DNA from: Nitrospinaceae bacterium
GTDB lineage: Bacteria; Nitrospinota_A; UBA7883; JAJDBK01
Assembly: GCA_029261405.1 (NCBI GenBank)
Contig: JAJDBK010000052.1
Location: forward strand, 1 to 39,544
Direction: 5' to 3'
DNA: 39,544 bases
Shown here in pieces: positions 7,373 to 16,889 of this stretch. Both the position numbers and the translations under genes were made by a program. The notes beneath the pieces are model-generated. The model was not told where the DNA came from and did not search any database. It worked only from the letters and a program-made list of their open reading frames with translations. Positions within the stretch are counted from its first letter, which is position 1. Each line of letters begins with the position of its first letter.

Positions 7373-7614
7373 GTTCCCCTTCCTGGATTCGTTGTATACT
7401 CTAACAGAATCGGTCAGTTAAGTAACGTATTTTAGTTCACCGAATAATCACATTTCCTGGGTATGAAAAATGAGACTGAACTTCTCCTTTTTCACAAGGG
7501 CTTCTGGGGCTATCTTTCAAGCATATGCGTATTTTCACACAACATGGCGTAACGATGCGATACATCTCCAGTAGAGATATCTAACATGTTGTTATTGTAG
7601 GACATTATTTTTAT

Positions 7615-8871
7615 ATGCTTAACATTGGCCAATATATTTCCGTTGAGCATAATGGCCATGCCGTCGCATCAGGCATGATACGGGCCGTTAGTGAAAAAAA
7701 GTATGTCCTGTTCAGTCTGGCGGAAAAGGCGTCTCTTACCAAATCCAACAATGAAGTTGTCTGCCGTGTAAAAACCGACATGGGTTCCCTGGGCTTCACA
7801 AGCAAGGTATTGGGAGTGATCGCAATCGACTGGGATCTAAAACTGGGCGTCATCGAATATCCGCAAGATTTTGTCAGTTCCAGTTTAAGGCAGGATGAAC
7901 GGGTGATCGTTTACCTTCCGGTCATAGTCAATGCCAAAGGCAAAAAAGAGGCTAGTGGCGTAATCAGTGATTTCAGCAGGAGTGGGTGCGGACTCATCTA
8001 CGACAAAACGGTTGTAGTTGGGGAAAGCCTGACGATAAGCGGTACATTTCCGGGAGGCAAAGAGGCCACCTCGTTCGATTGTACCGTGAGAAGGTGTGAC
8101 CGGTTGGGTGAAATGTATGTTTATGGTCTGGAGTTCCGCAAATTCGCAACAAGTCAGACTGAAATAATCGATACCACATTAGGCCATCTCGAAAGGCTTG
8201 ATGTTTTCCGCGAAGCCACAAGAAACAAGAAGGGTTTACCCGACGAGCTTGACTTTGGCATCCCTATCCAGGCTGAGATAGGCGATAAAAAGTATACTTC
8301 CATACTTAGGGGATTCATAGACGACAAGTTTGTTATCAGTGATCTCCCATCTTCAGGCGGGGCGCCGATGATTATTCCCCAAGGGCTACAGGTAATCATG
8401 GGAGTACGGTACCTTCACGAGGCGATAGCTTACGGATTCCGAACCATACTGTTCAACAGCTACGCCCACCCACTTCCTGTCTGTGTGTGGAGGTATCCCC
8501 AACAGATCGAACAGTTCAGCGTAAGAACGAGTAAAAGGGTCCGTACAGCCGCCATATCTGTATTGACCACCGCAATGGGCAGACAGGCAGGTCCCCTTGT
8601 TGATCTAAGCGACGGGGGATGCATGGTTGTTGTCGGCAGTAGCGCCGGGATGGCGCAGGAGTCGGAGTTAACCATGAAAGTGAAATTCTCCACTGGTGAA
8701 TGGTTCGATGGAGTGACATGTATCGTAAAGTCGATCAGGGAGAAATCAAACTCACAACTTATCAGCATGGCGTTTTCACAGGAAGCCCCCGGAGTTAAGA
8801 AACTGCAGGAATACTACAATGACTCGTTCTACCGATTTTGTAGCATCCACACTCCCGGACAAAGTTTCTAA
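7615..8871 (+). CDS. Tandem YcgR-N/PilZ c-di-GMP-binding protein
   Basis: The 418-residue protein reads as two successive halves, each a YcgR-N-like beta domain followed by a PilZ domain. Half 1 has RQDER (92-96) and DFSRSG (119-124). Half 2 has RTSKR (304-308) and DLSDGG (330-335). These are the RxxxR and (D/N)xSxxG motifs that bind c-di-GMP, and both sets look intact. No transmembrane segment or signal peptide is seen, so it is cytoplasmic. YcgR proteins couple c-di-GMP to flagellar braking or to secretion and polysaccharide machines; no flagellar gene is nearby. The ATG has only a distant AGGA (12 nt). A short hairpin (ATCTC-cagta-GAGAT, 7564-7578) lies upstream. It follows the LapD block and faces the polysaccharide operon. 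Confidence 0.8.
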   Translation: MLNIGQYISVEHNGHAVASGMIRAVSEKKYVLFSLAEKASLTKSNNEVVCRVKTDMGSLGFTSKVLGVIAIDWDLKLGVIEYPQDFVSSSLRQDERVIVYLPVIVNAKGKKEASGVISDFSRSGCGLIYDKTVVVGESLTISGTFPGGKEATSFDCTVRRCDRLGEMYVYGLEFRKFATSQTEIIDTTLGHLERLDVFREATRNKKGLPDELDFGIPIQAEIGDKKYTSILRGFIDDKFVISDLPSSGGAPMIIPQGLQVIMGVRYLHEAIAYGFRTILFNSYAHPLPVCVWRYPQQIEQFSVRTSKRVRTAAISVLTTAMGRQAGPLVDLSDGGCMVVVGSSAGMAQESELTMKVKFSTGEWFDGVTCIVKSIREKSNSQLISMAFSQEAPGVKKLQEYYNDSFYRFCSIHTPGQSF

Positions 8872-8915
8872 CCTGCATTTATCCGTGCGGAACGTCGTCG
8901 GGAGAACGTTATTAA

Positions 8916-9707
8916 ATGAAAGAATTTAATGCGCTGTTAAAGAGCGTCCGGTTTGATGTTTCCAGGGAAGCGAACATATTGCTTCTCCTCCTTATCCTGA
9001 CAGACATTGTTTTCATTGTACTAAACGTCATATATTATTTTTCAACCCGTTTTCCGATATCGGTTCCGGCTTCACCGGAGGAAACGTCACTTGTTGTCCA
9101 GACGGTCAGTTTCCTTGCCGTTTTTTTTTCCAATGAAAGTTTCTCCATAGCGTATGACTTGGGGTTTGCAGAATCGTTCCAGTATATAAAGGAATTCTGG
9201 ATAGTCTGCCTTTTACTTAACATCTCCAAACGTGATAAAAGTTTCCTATTACTATTATGGGCGATCCTTTTCACGTTTTTAGTGTTGGACGACTCAATCG
9301 GCTTGCACGAGATCAGCGGCTTATATCTATCACAGATTTTTGCGATAGAACCGATGTTCGGTGTTCGCTCAAGAGACATCGGTGAACTTTTGTTTGCCGC
9401 CGCTGTCGGATTATTCTTTTTTTTCCCGCTTGTCACCTCTTATTTAAAAGGTGACGAATTTGCGAAAAGAGTTTCACGTTTTCTCGGAGTGTTACTCTTC
9501 GCGCTGGTCTTATTCGGTGTCGGTGTGGACGTGATACATCAGATGGCTGAAGGCCGCTTGGCGCAGTTGTTGGGTTTGATCGAGGATTTCGGGGAGATGA
9601 TCGTGATGAGTTTAATCGTATGGACGGCCTTCTCTTTCTATTTTTCAAAAGAGCTTGAATCAAAAGTCTTCATTCGACATACGGTCGAGCCGGACAGGAA
9701 AGATTAA
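8916..9707 (+). CDS. Polytopic membrane protein of unknown function
   Basis: The protein has 263 residues and about six or seven hydrophobic segments (roughly 20-42, 60-80, 92-103, 109-128, 157-175, 187-206, 225-245). Conserved-looking polar motifs sit at membrane edges: LDDSIGLHE (124-132), RDIGE (153-157), DVIHQM (205-210) and EDFGEM (223-228). The DD...HE...H...E spacing looks like a buried metal or proton site and recalls uncharacterised 'LDDxxxLHE' membrane proteins. No catalytic function can be named. It lies 44 bp after the tandem PilZ gene on the same strand, so the two are probably co-transcribed. Its stop overlaps the convergent heparinase-like stop by 4 bp. Confidence 0.65.
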   Translation: MKEFNALLKSVRFDVSREANILLLLLILTDIVFIVLNVIYYFSTRFPISVPASPEETSLVVQTVSFLAVFFSNESFSIAYDLGFAESFQYIKEFWIVCLLLNISKRDKSFLLLLWAILFTFLVLDDSIGLHEISGLYLSQIFAIEPMFGVRSRDIGELLFAAAVGLFFFFPLVTSYLKGDEFAKRVSRFLGVLLFALVLFGVGVDVIHQMAEGRLAQLLGLIEDFGEMIVMSLIVWTAFSFYFSKELESKVFIRHTVEPDRKD

Positions 9708-11632
9708 TCGAATACCACCACCATACTGGTCACGACCTTTACAGGCGCCACACCATGCAATGTTCCGATCAGGGTGTCACAATGCGCTTTCAAATTAAAG
9801 CCGGGTGAATACCAGCCCGCCGTTTCGCCACCCCTTACAACTTTCCATTCGAAACGCTCGTCGAGTGAAATTTCAAGCTCTCCTTTACTGAAACTTGCGA
9901 CAAGCGATTTTCCCATTAGATCGGTTTTTATATCGGGATGAAAATGGAGACGCCATTCGACAAGGCGCTCCCCTTCCCCTACTATCTCGTCGGTTATTTT
10001 AACCCTTTGCCCATCAAGGGTGATTGACCGGCGATGCGCCACCGGACTTTCCAAACGGGTGTAACCGTCATGTTCAGCCTGTAACGTCGCTCCCGATTCG
10101 CTTTTGGAAAAATCGTGTACGACGCAGTTGGCCTTGCTCTTCCAAAGAAACGGACCGCCCGATTCGGACTGGTCTTCGCCGTCTACGGTAACGGTATTGT
10201 GCGCCAGTGCGCTTCTGAAGTAGCTACGCCACCGGGGCGCATAGTGGTATGCGTATGTTCCCGGATCGACAATAACGGGGACTCCACCGGCGCTCAGGGT
10301 GAATGACAAGGCGTCTGCATGGCCGTGGGCGGCTATGGAAAGGTAACCGTGTGGACCTGCGTCCGCCAGCAGGAAGATTTCGTCGGGTTTTCCCCTGTTC
10401 GATACGAGGGCGTAGAGACCCGCGTCGCTGAACCCGACTGAACCTGCGAGTGGTTTGAACATGTCGGTGTCATCTTTTACCCCGGGCAAAAGTAGATCTG
10501 ATGTCATACTCCCCTCCTCACCGGAAGGAAATGCGCCGCTTAGCCATTTGCGACCCAGACGGTAGATCCAGCTCACCCTTGATGAGTCAAGCGGCCGTAA
10601 CTGTAACGCCATACCTTCGTCAGCGTCACCATATTCAGGAATACCGGAACTACAAGTAGAAAGATCGGCGATCACCTTTATCGATTTGCTAACTATCTTC
10701 AGGTAATCATCGGAAAAAGCGCGACCGAATCGCTCACCTTCTATTCCGGCAAGCAGTAGAAACTCCAGTGAGAAAATGTGGTACGCAAACGCCTGTTCTT
10801 TGTTTAAACCACTCTCAAAGGTCTGTTCAGTTACCTCTTTTGCGAGTATCCCCTGAGCCAGCTTGCGCCACTTGTCTGACTCGTTGAATACCGGCCACTT
10901 GACCGAGGCGATATAGAGTCCGGCCATTTCACCGATCAGATGGTTGTTGGCGGAGGAGCCGTGGGAGTAGTGGGAGGCGATCATCCACTGGCTCCAATAT
11001 ATCGATGACCATAACAATCCCTCTGTGCCAAACAGTTCTTCGTGAGCTTTTGTACCACGCAATAACCGCTCTGTCCAGACCCACGATATCAGCCGGATGG
11101 CGATCTCAAGCGAACTTGTCCAGTTAACACCATTCGGAAACGAATTTTTATTAATCCAATCATTTAGCTGGTCGCCGACTTCATCAGCATACCGTTCTTC
11201 TCTGGTGAGAGCGTATGCGAGGGATAAAATTGTCAGGTGGTGGTGACGGTTTTTCTCCCATACGTTTTTCAGATTGCCGACTCTTGACGGGTCCTTGAAA
11301 TCAAGGTCGAGACCGAATGTCACAGGCAAGGAGAGACCGGTCTGGGGATCGGTGTGCCAGTCGATTTTCTCCTCATGAAAAGAGAGGTTCAGGAATGTGT
11401 AGCGACCCTCAAGATAACGTTCAGCCTCGGCGATAACGGCAATTCTCTCCACGTTATCGGGGTGAATGTCGGGCATTACCCACGGGTCTGTGACACCAGC
11501 TTCAGGGTAAGGAGCCACCCAGGACCGCCTGCGCCGCCACACTCTTTTCCTGATTGCGTGGAGAATACGGGCTTGCACTTCATCCAAAGACATCGCCTTG
11601 AGACGGCTTATATACCAGCTTGCCTTATTCAA
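9704..11632 (-). CDS. Heparinase II/III-like polysaccharide lyase
   Basis: The protein has 642 residues. An N-terminal helical toroid of about 120-400 contains SSANNHLIGE (Asn229/Asn230, His231) and EQAFAYHIF (Tyr284), the positions of the substrate Asn and catalytic His/Tyr in this fold. A C-terminal beta domain carries AHGHADALSF (His436, His438), DPGTYAYH (457-464) and AHNTVTVDG. Members of the family in exopolysaccharide clusters cleave uronate-containing chains or trim the polymer. No clear Sec signal peptide is visible. The start is TTG at 11632, overlapping the upstream transferase gene by 8 nt. It is the last gene of the four-gene polysaccharide operon. The substrate is unknown. Confidence 0.85.
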   Translation of the reverse strand: MNKASWYISRLKAMSLDEVQARILHAIRKRVWRRRRSWVAPYPEAGVTDPWVMPDIHPDNVERIAVIAEAERYLEGRYTFLNLSFHEEKIDWHTDPQTGLSLPVTFGLDLDFKDPSRVGNLKNVWEKNRHHHLTILSLAYALTREERYADEVGDQLNDWINKNSFPNGVNWTSSLEIAIRLISWVWTERLLRGTKAHEELFGTEGLLWSSIYWSQWMIASHYSHGSSANNHLIGEMAGLYIASVKWPVFNESDKWRKLAQGILAKEVTEQTFESGLNKEQAFAYHIFSLEFLLLAGIEGERFGRAFSDDYLKIVSKSIKVIADLSTCSSGIPEYGDADEGMALQLRPLDSSRVSWIYRLGRKWLSGAFPSGEEGSMTSDLLLPGVKDDTDMFKPLAGSVGFSDAGLYALVSNRGKPDEIFLLADAGPHGYLSIAAHGHADALSFTLSAGGVPVIVDPGTYAYHYAPRWRSYFRSALAHNTVTVDGEDQSESGGPFLWKSKANCVVHDFSKSESGATLQAEHDGYTRLESPVAHRRSITLDGQRVKITDEIVGEGERLVEWRLHFHPDIKTDLMGKSLVASFSKGELEISLDERFEWKVVRGGETAGWYSPGFNLKAHCDTLIGTLHGVAPVKVVTSMVVVFD

Positions 11633-13457
11633 CTATCATCTTTCTTACACCATCATCCCGGAACATCGACGAACCGTAGAAAAAATATCGCTCCGCAGGA
11701 GCCGGGTCGAGCAAGGTTTTGCCAACAGTATCCTTCACCCACGCCGGATCGTACCCCATTAGCTGTGTGATGGTCGGGAAAATTCTGTTGTGCGTCATTT
11801 TACTGAAAGATACTTTCGCCGCTTTTTCAAATTTTTCACGCCACGCCGGGTGTTCGGTAAAGAGTATCAACGGAACTATCCCCTCCACCGCTTTCGGATC
11901 TTCAACAGAACCGTGCCCCCTGTAAAAGCCGCTCTTCTGGTTATGAGGATCGACATACTGACCATGGTCAGAGGTATGGATCATAACAGTCTGACTCATG
12001 TCCAGACCTTCGAGGAGGAACCGGAAGAAATAATCTACCGACCAGTTGACGGCGTTCAGATAAGAATTGACCCGCTCGGAGCCAGAATCGTATTTGCCCT
12101 TGTCACGATTGCTCTTCACCGTTTCATAAAGCTCCTCGAGAAGGGCCACTTCCTCCTTTTCTTCGAGAAGCGGTATCAGACCCTGCGTCTTCGAGATGAA
12201 TTTTTCGCCTCCCCCCTTGCGGACCGGCATCTTGATAAACTCAACCCCCTTTACGACCGGAGAAAAGTTTGTCCAATCCTTTGGCGAGGCGTTTGCGTAT
12301 GGCCAGTGAACCCCCTCCTTAAGCACAACGATGAAAAACTTTCCTTCACGCGCAAGAATTTTCTTCAAGGTTTTGGCCGCAAGGAAGTCTGAGTATGCTC
12401 TGTTCCCTTCGTATCCGCCATACACCTCATCGACAAGGGCAAGCTCCTTTGCCGTTACAAAATCCTGGAAAAGATTCGGCCAGGCGTTTATAAATACCGT
12501 TCGATACCCCGCCTTTTTTGCGAACTGCCAGATGTTCGGTTTTGTGAAAGCTGTATAGGTGGTGTCAGGAATCATCTCAATCGACAGCCCTGCCCGCAAA
12601 AGCAGTTTGCTCGGAGCGCTACGATTCGTATAACTTGTTGCCAAACCGAAATTTATCTGTCGGGCGGCGCCACTCGACAGGAATGGAGTCACGCCTTCCG
12701 GTCCACCATTTATTGTCAACGAAGGGCCCGCGATACTCTCGTCGATATGAAGCGCTATCTTTTCCACGCTTTCGCCGAACTGACCTTCGTACACAAGTGG
12801 AACTCGTTCAAGACCTCCAATCATATTTCTCATCTTTACCGCCATAGGGATCTGGTATGGTAAAGCGAAAAGACTTGGCGAAAACTTTGAAACATTCATT
12901 CCCGGCATGACCATATGTAGCAGATATACCGAGATTACGAGCAGTGGTATGGGGATCGATAATGACGTTGGCAGTCTCGCCTCCGAAGGTGTGTATGCAA
13001 TAAAGAGTGTGGCTACGATAACCAGTGAAAGCGAGCTGATAAGTACCACGAAGTACTCGTTAAGAAACATCAGAAGAGTATTATTGTCTGTGGTTTCAAG
13101 CAGGCTCGAAATATACTCGGTATCAAGGTAGCCACCCGTCAGCTGATATGTAACCTGGTTCGTCGAGAGCAGAACCAGGAAGAAAAAAATTACAACCATT
13201 CTCACGGTCAGACTCCTGACCATCGAAGCAAGCAGAATGGAGAGGAAACAGGCCCCTGAAAAACCGACTACCGCTAACGACTTCCAGTATTGCCCATCGA
13301 ATGTCCGGCGGGTGATGTTCTCCGCAATGCTGTCACCGACATCCAGAACAAACAGGGCAAACAAAATCATCGCCTGTAGTGCAATGACCGTTATCTCAAA
13401 GTTGTTAAAAGCGCTAAACCTGCCCCGGTTTCGATCTTGTCTTACAGAAATACGCAC
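11625..13457 (-). CDS. Membrane alkaline-phosphatase-fold transferase (phosphoethanolamine-transferase/sulfatase-like)
   Basis: The protein has 610 residues. About five hydrophobic segments fill residues 20-185. The globular part from about 230 follows the EptA/CptA plan: metal Glu240 in HIDES, TPFLSS, a candidate nucleophile region SYTNRSAPS (275-283, Thr277 or Ser280), EGVHWPY (His384), YLNAVNWSVDYFF, and the metal motif HTSDHGQ (494-500) with YRGHGS (His515). Such enzymes move a phospho-alcohol group onto a lipid or glycan outside the membrane; the nucleophile context is divergent, so the donor is not certain. The start is GTG, overlapping the TAG of the upstream gene by one base. The position between the oxidoreductase and the lyase suggests it decorates the operon's polysaccharide. 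Confidence 0.7.
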   Translation of the reverse strand: MRISVRQDRNRGRFSAFNNFEITVIALQAMILFALFVLDVGDSIAENITRRTFDGQYWKSLAVVGFSGACFLSILLASMVRSLTVRMVVIFFFLVLLSTNQVTYQLTGGYLDTEYISSLLETTDNNTLLMFLNEYFVVLISSLSLVIVATLFIAYTPSEARLPTSLSIPIPLLVISVYLLHMVMPGMNVSKFSPSLFALPYQIPMAVKMRNMIGGLERVPLVYEGQFGESVEKIALHIDESIAGPSLTINGGPEGVTPFLSSGAARQINFGLATSYTNRSAPSKLLLRAGLSIEMIPDTTYTAFTKPNIWQFAKKAGYRTVFINAWPNLFQDFVTAKELALVDEVYGGYEGNRAYSDFLAAKTLKKILAREGKFFIVVLKEGVHWPYANASPKDWTNFSPVVKGVEFIKMPVRKGGGEKFISKTQGLIPLLEEKEEVALLEELYETVKSNRDKGKYDSGSERVNSYLNAVNWSVDYFFRFLLEGLDMSQTVMIHTSDHGQYVDPHNQKSGFYRGHGSVEDPKAVEGIVPLILFTEHPAWREKFEKAAKVSFSKMTHNRIFPTITQLMGYDPAWVKDTVGKTLLDPAPAERYFFYGSSMFRDDGVRKMIVE

Positions 13458-15655
13458 TAAATTTTTACCAAACAGTTTCCCATAAGCGATTCGTGGGTTT
13501 TTAACGCGACTTTCGATGTTGTGTAGAGGCTCTCAAACGAAATTGGCGCTTCGGTTCCATCCCTCACAGACTCGATGAATCGCTTCATCTCAGCCTTATG
13601 TCCCTTGTCCTGAATGAAATTTTTCTGTTTTTTCATATTTCCGTTGCTCATGGTGACAAGAGACGAAAAATTATCCATCACGGCCACCTTGCCGTCGCAA
13701 AAGATCTCGATATACTCTTTCGGAAACATCGGGTCACCGTTGGCAAGATAGGTAATCGAAGCTATACTGCCATCATTGAGTGTGATGGTTATTATCACGT
13801 TATCCTCCTGAGTAACCGAAACGTTCGATGTCCTGATCGCTCTTGCGAATACCGAGTCGGGAAGCGCGTCGGTGAAAAATTGCACCGTGTCGATCATGTG
13901 GCACGCTTCGCCAATAATTCTGCCACCACCGATATCGATCTGCTGGTACCAGTCGCTCTTCTTTTTAAATCCGGCGTTCACCCTGTATGTGATTACCATC
14001 GGTTCGGTACGTTTATCGAAAAAAGATTTCATCTCCACCACCAGAGGCGCGAACCTGCGGTTAAACCCCACAAAAAGTTTGCCGTCACCATCTTCGTATG
14101 CTGACTTCACCACATCCAGACTCTCTTCGGTGATAGCAAGTGGTTTCTCGACGTATACGTTTTTACCAGTTGTCAAGGCCTCGGCCACCATAGGTCCGTG
14201 CAAGTTGTGCCGGGTCAATACCATTACCGTATCGATGGAGTCGTCGTCTATAAGCTCCTTGTAATCAGTGGTACAACGATCAAAATTATATTTTCTGGCC
14301 GTATCCTTGGCTGTGATACCAGTGGATGTTGCGACACAGGAGAGGTTAACACCATCTTCGCCCGTAATATGGGGCAACAACATTGTGCGTGCAAAGTTAC
14401 CCGCGCCGATCATACCGATATTCGTCTGACCTGGGGTTTTTGCGACACCCCTCTCCCCTATCGACCTGATTCTGGCTTTTCCAAGGTTCTCTTCGGATAC
14501 GTCATATTTTAGTATTACGCCGACATAAAACTCGGTGGCTCTCCCCTCCAGCAGTTGATATGCGTCCTTTGCGTCGTCGAAGTTAAAACCGTGAGTGACA
14601 AGGGGAGACACGTCGATATCACCATTGGCCATCAGCTTGAGAAACGACTCCATGTTACGTTTCTCCGTCCACCTGACGTAACCGATTGGGTAGTCACGGC
14701 CTTTATCTTCATACTCAGGATCGTACCTGCCGGGACCGTATGATCGGGACTGTTTCAGGATAAGCTCCTTGCCGTAATAAAGTTTCCACGGTACATCCAT
14801 CCGATTGATTCCGATATTAACGATGGTTCCTCTGTCCCGGGCGATCTCTCCTGCGGTAATGATCGGTTCGTTTGATTTGCCGCCGCTTGCCACGATCACT
14901 TTGTCCATCCCGCGACCGCCCGAAAACGAGAGCGCCGAGGAGATAACGTCAGCCTCCCCCACAATCACAGTCGCATCGGCGCCAATCCTCTTTGCAAGCT
15001 CGCTTTTCCTCGGATCGATATCGATACCGAACACTTCGCATCCGGCCGCTTTTAAAATCTTGACCGCCAGCAGACCAACCAGTCCAAGGCCGATGACAGC
15101 CACGCTTTCGCCCACCTGCACATTCGCCTGCCTCACACCCTGCATGGCTATCGATCCGACAGTAGTAAAGGCCGCCTGGTCAGTAGGGAGAAACCCGGCT
15201 GTATCACCTTCGACACCATCGGCCACTTCCGGGATTTTTGCGCAAAGGTTTACCGGTATCCAGTTGATCTCGGCGTGGTTGGCAAGATCGGCCCCGGCGC
15301 AAGCGACCATATCCCCCACATTAAAATCGCTGGCGCCTTTCCCGACGGCAATAACTCTTCCCGCCAGGCTGTAACCTAACGGTGTAAAGGAATCGAGCCT
15401 GTTCCAGACTTTGCGAAACGTAGCCATGGGGCCTTGCTGTTTAAAAGTTTCGATAACCTGCTTTACCTGGTCTGGCTTGGCGCGCGCCATACCTATGAAC
15501 GAACGATTAGCGTCGTCCACTTTCATCTTCTCGGTGCCAGCGGAGATGAGTGAATGGTGGGTCTGGACCAGAACGCCGCCCGGTTTAAGCGCAGGTTCCG
15601 GGACCGTCTCTATCTTCAATTCACCTGTTTTGTATATCTGAATTATCTGTTTCAT
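13457..15655 (-). CDS. Bi-domain oxidoreductase (MDR-type dehydrogenase fused to Gfo/Idh/MocA)
   Basis: The protein has 732 residues. The first half (about 1-385) is a zinc-alcohol-dehydrogenase-like (MDR) domain with the Rossmann motif GLGLVG (189-194). The second half (about 410-732) is a Gfo/Idh/MocA oxidoreductase with GAGNFA (417-422) and VEKPL (EKP 503-505). This exact fusion is common in exopolysaccharide clusters beside heparinase-like genes and is presumed to oxidise or epimerise a nucleotide sugar. The in vivo substrate is not known. It overlaps the glycosyltransferase stop by 4 nt (ATGA) and the next gene by one base, so the operon is tightly coupled. Confidence 0.9.
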   Translation of the reverse strand: MKQIIQIYKTGELKIETVPEPALKPGGVLVQTHHSLISAGTEKMKVDDANRSFIGMARAKPDQVKQVIETFKQQGPMATFRKVWNRLDSFTPLGYSLAGRVIAVGKGASDFNVGDMVACAGADLANHAEINWIPVNLCAKIPEVADGVEGDTAGFLPTDQAAFTTVGSIAMQGVRQANVQVGESVAVIGLGLVGLLAVKILKAAGCEVFGIDIDPRKSELAKRIGADATVIVGEADVISSALSFSGGRGMDKVIVASGGKSNEPIITAGEIARDRGTIVNIGINRMDVPWKLYYGKELILKQSRSYGPGRYDPEYEDKGRDYPIGYVRWTEKRNMESFLKLMANGDIDVSPLVTHGFNFDDAKDAYQLLEGRATEFYVGVILKYDVSEENLGKARIRSIGERGVAKTPGQTNIGMIGAGNFARTMLLPHITGEDGVNLSCVATSTGITAKDTARKYNFDRCTTDYKELIDDDSIDTVMVLTRHNLHGPMVAEALTTGKNVYVEKPLAITEESLDVVKSAYEDGDGKLFVGFNRRFAPLVVEMKSFFDKRTEPMVITYRVNAGFKKKSDWYQQIDIGGGRIIGEACHMIDTVQFFTDALPDSVFARAIRTSNVSVTQEDNVIITITLNDGSIASITYLANGDPMFPKEYIEIFCDGKVAVMDNFSSLVTMSNGNMKKQKNFIQDKGHKAEMKRFIESVRDGTEAPISFESLYTTSKVALKTHESLMGNCLVKI

Positions 15656-16824
15656 TTACGCGAATCCCCAATTGCTTTCTCATAAACCTGCATCAATAAC
15701 CGGTAATTTTCTTCCGGGCCATATTTATCCTCAAAGGTTTTCCGGGCGTTATTCCCCATGGTAACAGCCAGGTCTTTGTTGTCGATAAGGGTTTTGGCTT
15801 TAACCGCGATATCAGCTCCGTCACCCGGCTGGCAATGAAACCCGGTTTTTCCATGCTCCACAATCTCCGCAGGCGCCCCCAGCCGTGATACCAGAACAGG
15901 TTTGCCACATGCGAAAGATTCCACGATGGTCATGGGAAAGTTTTCGTACCAGACCGACGGGAGAATAACGAAACGGCAGTTTCTCAACTGTTTCACCGCC
16001 TTGTCGTGCGGCAAGCCTCCGGTAAACTCTATGTTCGCACAACCCTCTGCGGCGGCTTTAAGCGCTTCTCGTTGCGGTCCGTCCCCTACAATCTTAAGTT
16101 TGAAGTTGTCGATCTTTTTCCACGCTTCTATCAGGGGCAAAACCCCTTTTTCAACGCTCAACCTGCCGAAGAAAAGAGCGTAATCCTCACTCTTGTCCGA
16201 CTTTTCAACCCCCGACACGAAGTTTGGTTTGACAGAAACTTTTTCGCCGTCAAAACCGTTCTCCACCAATTTTTTTCGGAGAAATCCTGAAGGTGAAATA
16301 TACCTGTCGATAACGTTTTTCCAGGTACCCATCCGCCGGTGCCGGTAGAGCATTATTACGATAGCCAGCGTCTGGATAGCGCTTTGCCTGTAACAACGAT
16401 GGTAAACCCCGTTCAACAACCCACTCTCCGGGCACTTTTCGCAAACTGACCCATCTCGCAAAAACTGGCCCGCAGGACAGATGAGGCGATAGTTGTGGAG
16501 GGTTTGTACTACGGGAACACCACTGTCCCGGCAGGCGTAATAGGCCGATGGCGTTATGAGAGGCCGGGTGTTGTGAAAATGGGCTACATCCGGTTTCCGC
16601 TTTTCGCAAATCTCTAGCGCCTTTTTGTACGACTCATCCGACCAGCTGGCGCGCCAAAGAAGAGAGGCTTTTTTCAGAAAAGGGAACTCGTTGATCTCGT
16701 CGTTGTTTCGGATAAAATCGATGACTTCATGACCGTGATCGGTGAGCAGTTTTCTCTCCATCTCCACAACGGTCTCTTCACCACCCCTGAATTGGTACTG
16801 GTTGTGTACAATTAATACTTTCAT
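15652..16824 (-). CDS. GT4-family glycosyltransferase
   Basis: The protein has 390 residues. The N-terminal Rossmann half starts VLIVHNQYQFRGGEE, a donor/acceptor loop typical of GT4. DVAHFHNTRPL is in the middle. The C-terminal half has LFFGRLSVEKGVLPLIEAW, then VVGDGPQ, then ENFPMTIVESFACGKPVLVS, the EX7E-type nucleotide-sugar site. A CPAGQFL...CEKCPESG cysteine cluster is also present, common in this subgroup. The start at 16824 is chosen from AGGG with a 10-nt spacer; ATG 16830 and TTG 16833 are alternatives. It is the first gene of the operon and is divergent from pgeF across about 60 bp. It likely adds one sugar in repeat-unit assembly. Confidence 0.88.
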   Translation of the reverse strand: MKVLIVHNQYQFRGGEETVVEMERKLLTDHGHEVIDFIRNNDEINEFPFLKKASLLWRASWSDESYKKALEICEKRKPDVAHFHNTRPLITPSAYYACRDSGVPVVQTLHNYRLICPAGQFLRDGSVCEKCPESGLLNGVYHRCYRQSAIQTLAIVIMLYRHRRMGTWKNVIDRYISPSGFLRKKLVENGFDGEKVSVKPNFVSGVEKSDKSEDYALFFGRLSVEKGVLPLIEAWKKIDNFKLKIVGDGPQREALKAAAEGCANIEFTGGLPHDKAVKQLRNCRFVILPSVWYENFPMTIVESFACGKPVLVSRLGAPAEIVEHGKTGFHCQPGDGADIAVKAKTLIDNKDLAVTMGNNARKTFEDKYGPEENYRLLMQVYEKAIGDSRK

Positions 16825-16889
16825 GTTCATCAAACCCTGTTATGAAGAGACGTGATCAATTCCTGTGACGAACCATTTTATGACATATT

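Noticed and set aside
13598-14512. Long plus-strand frames opposite the bi-domain oxidoreductase
   Set aside because: The minus frame has a full two-domain match with Rossmann motifs; the plus frames are antisense shadows with low-complexity content.
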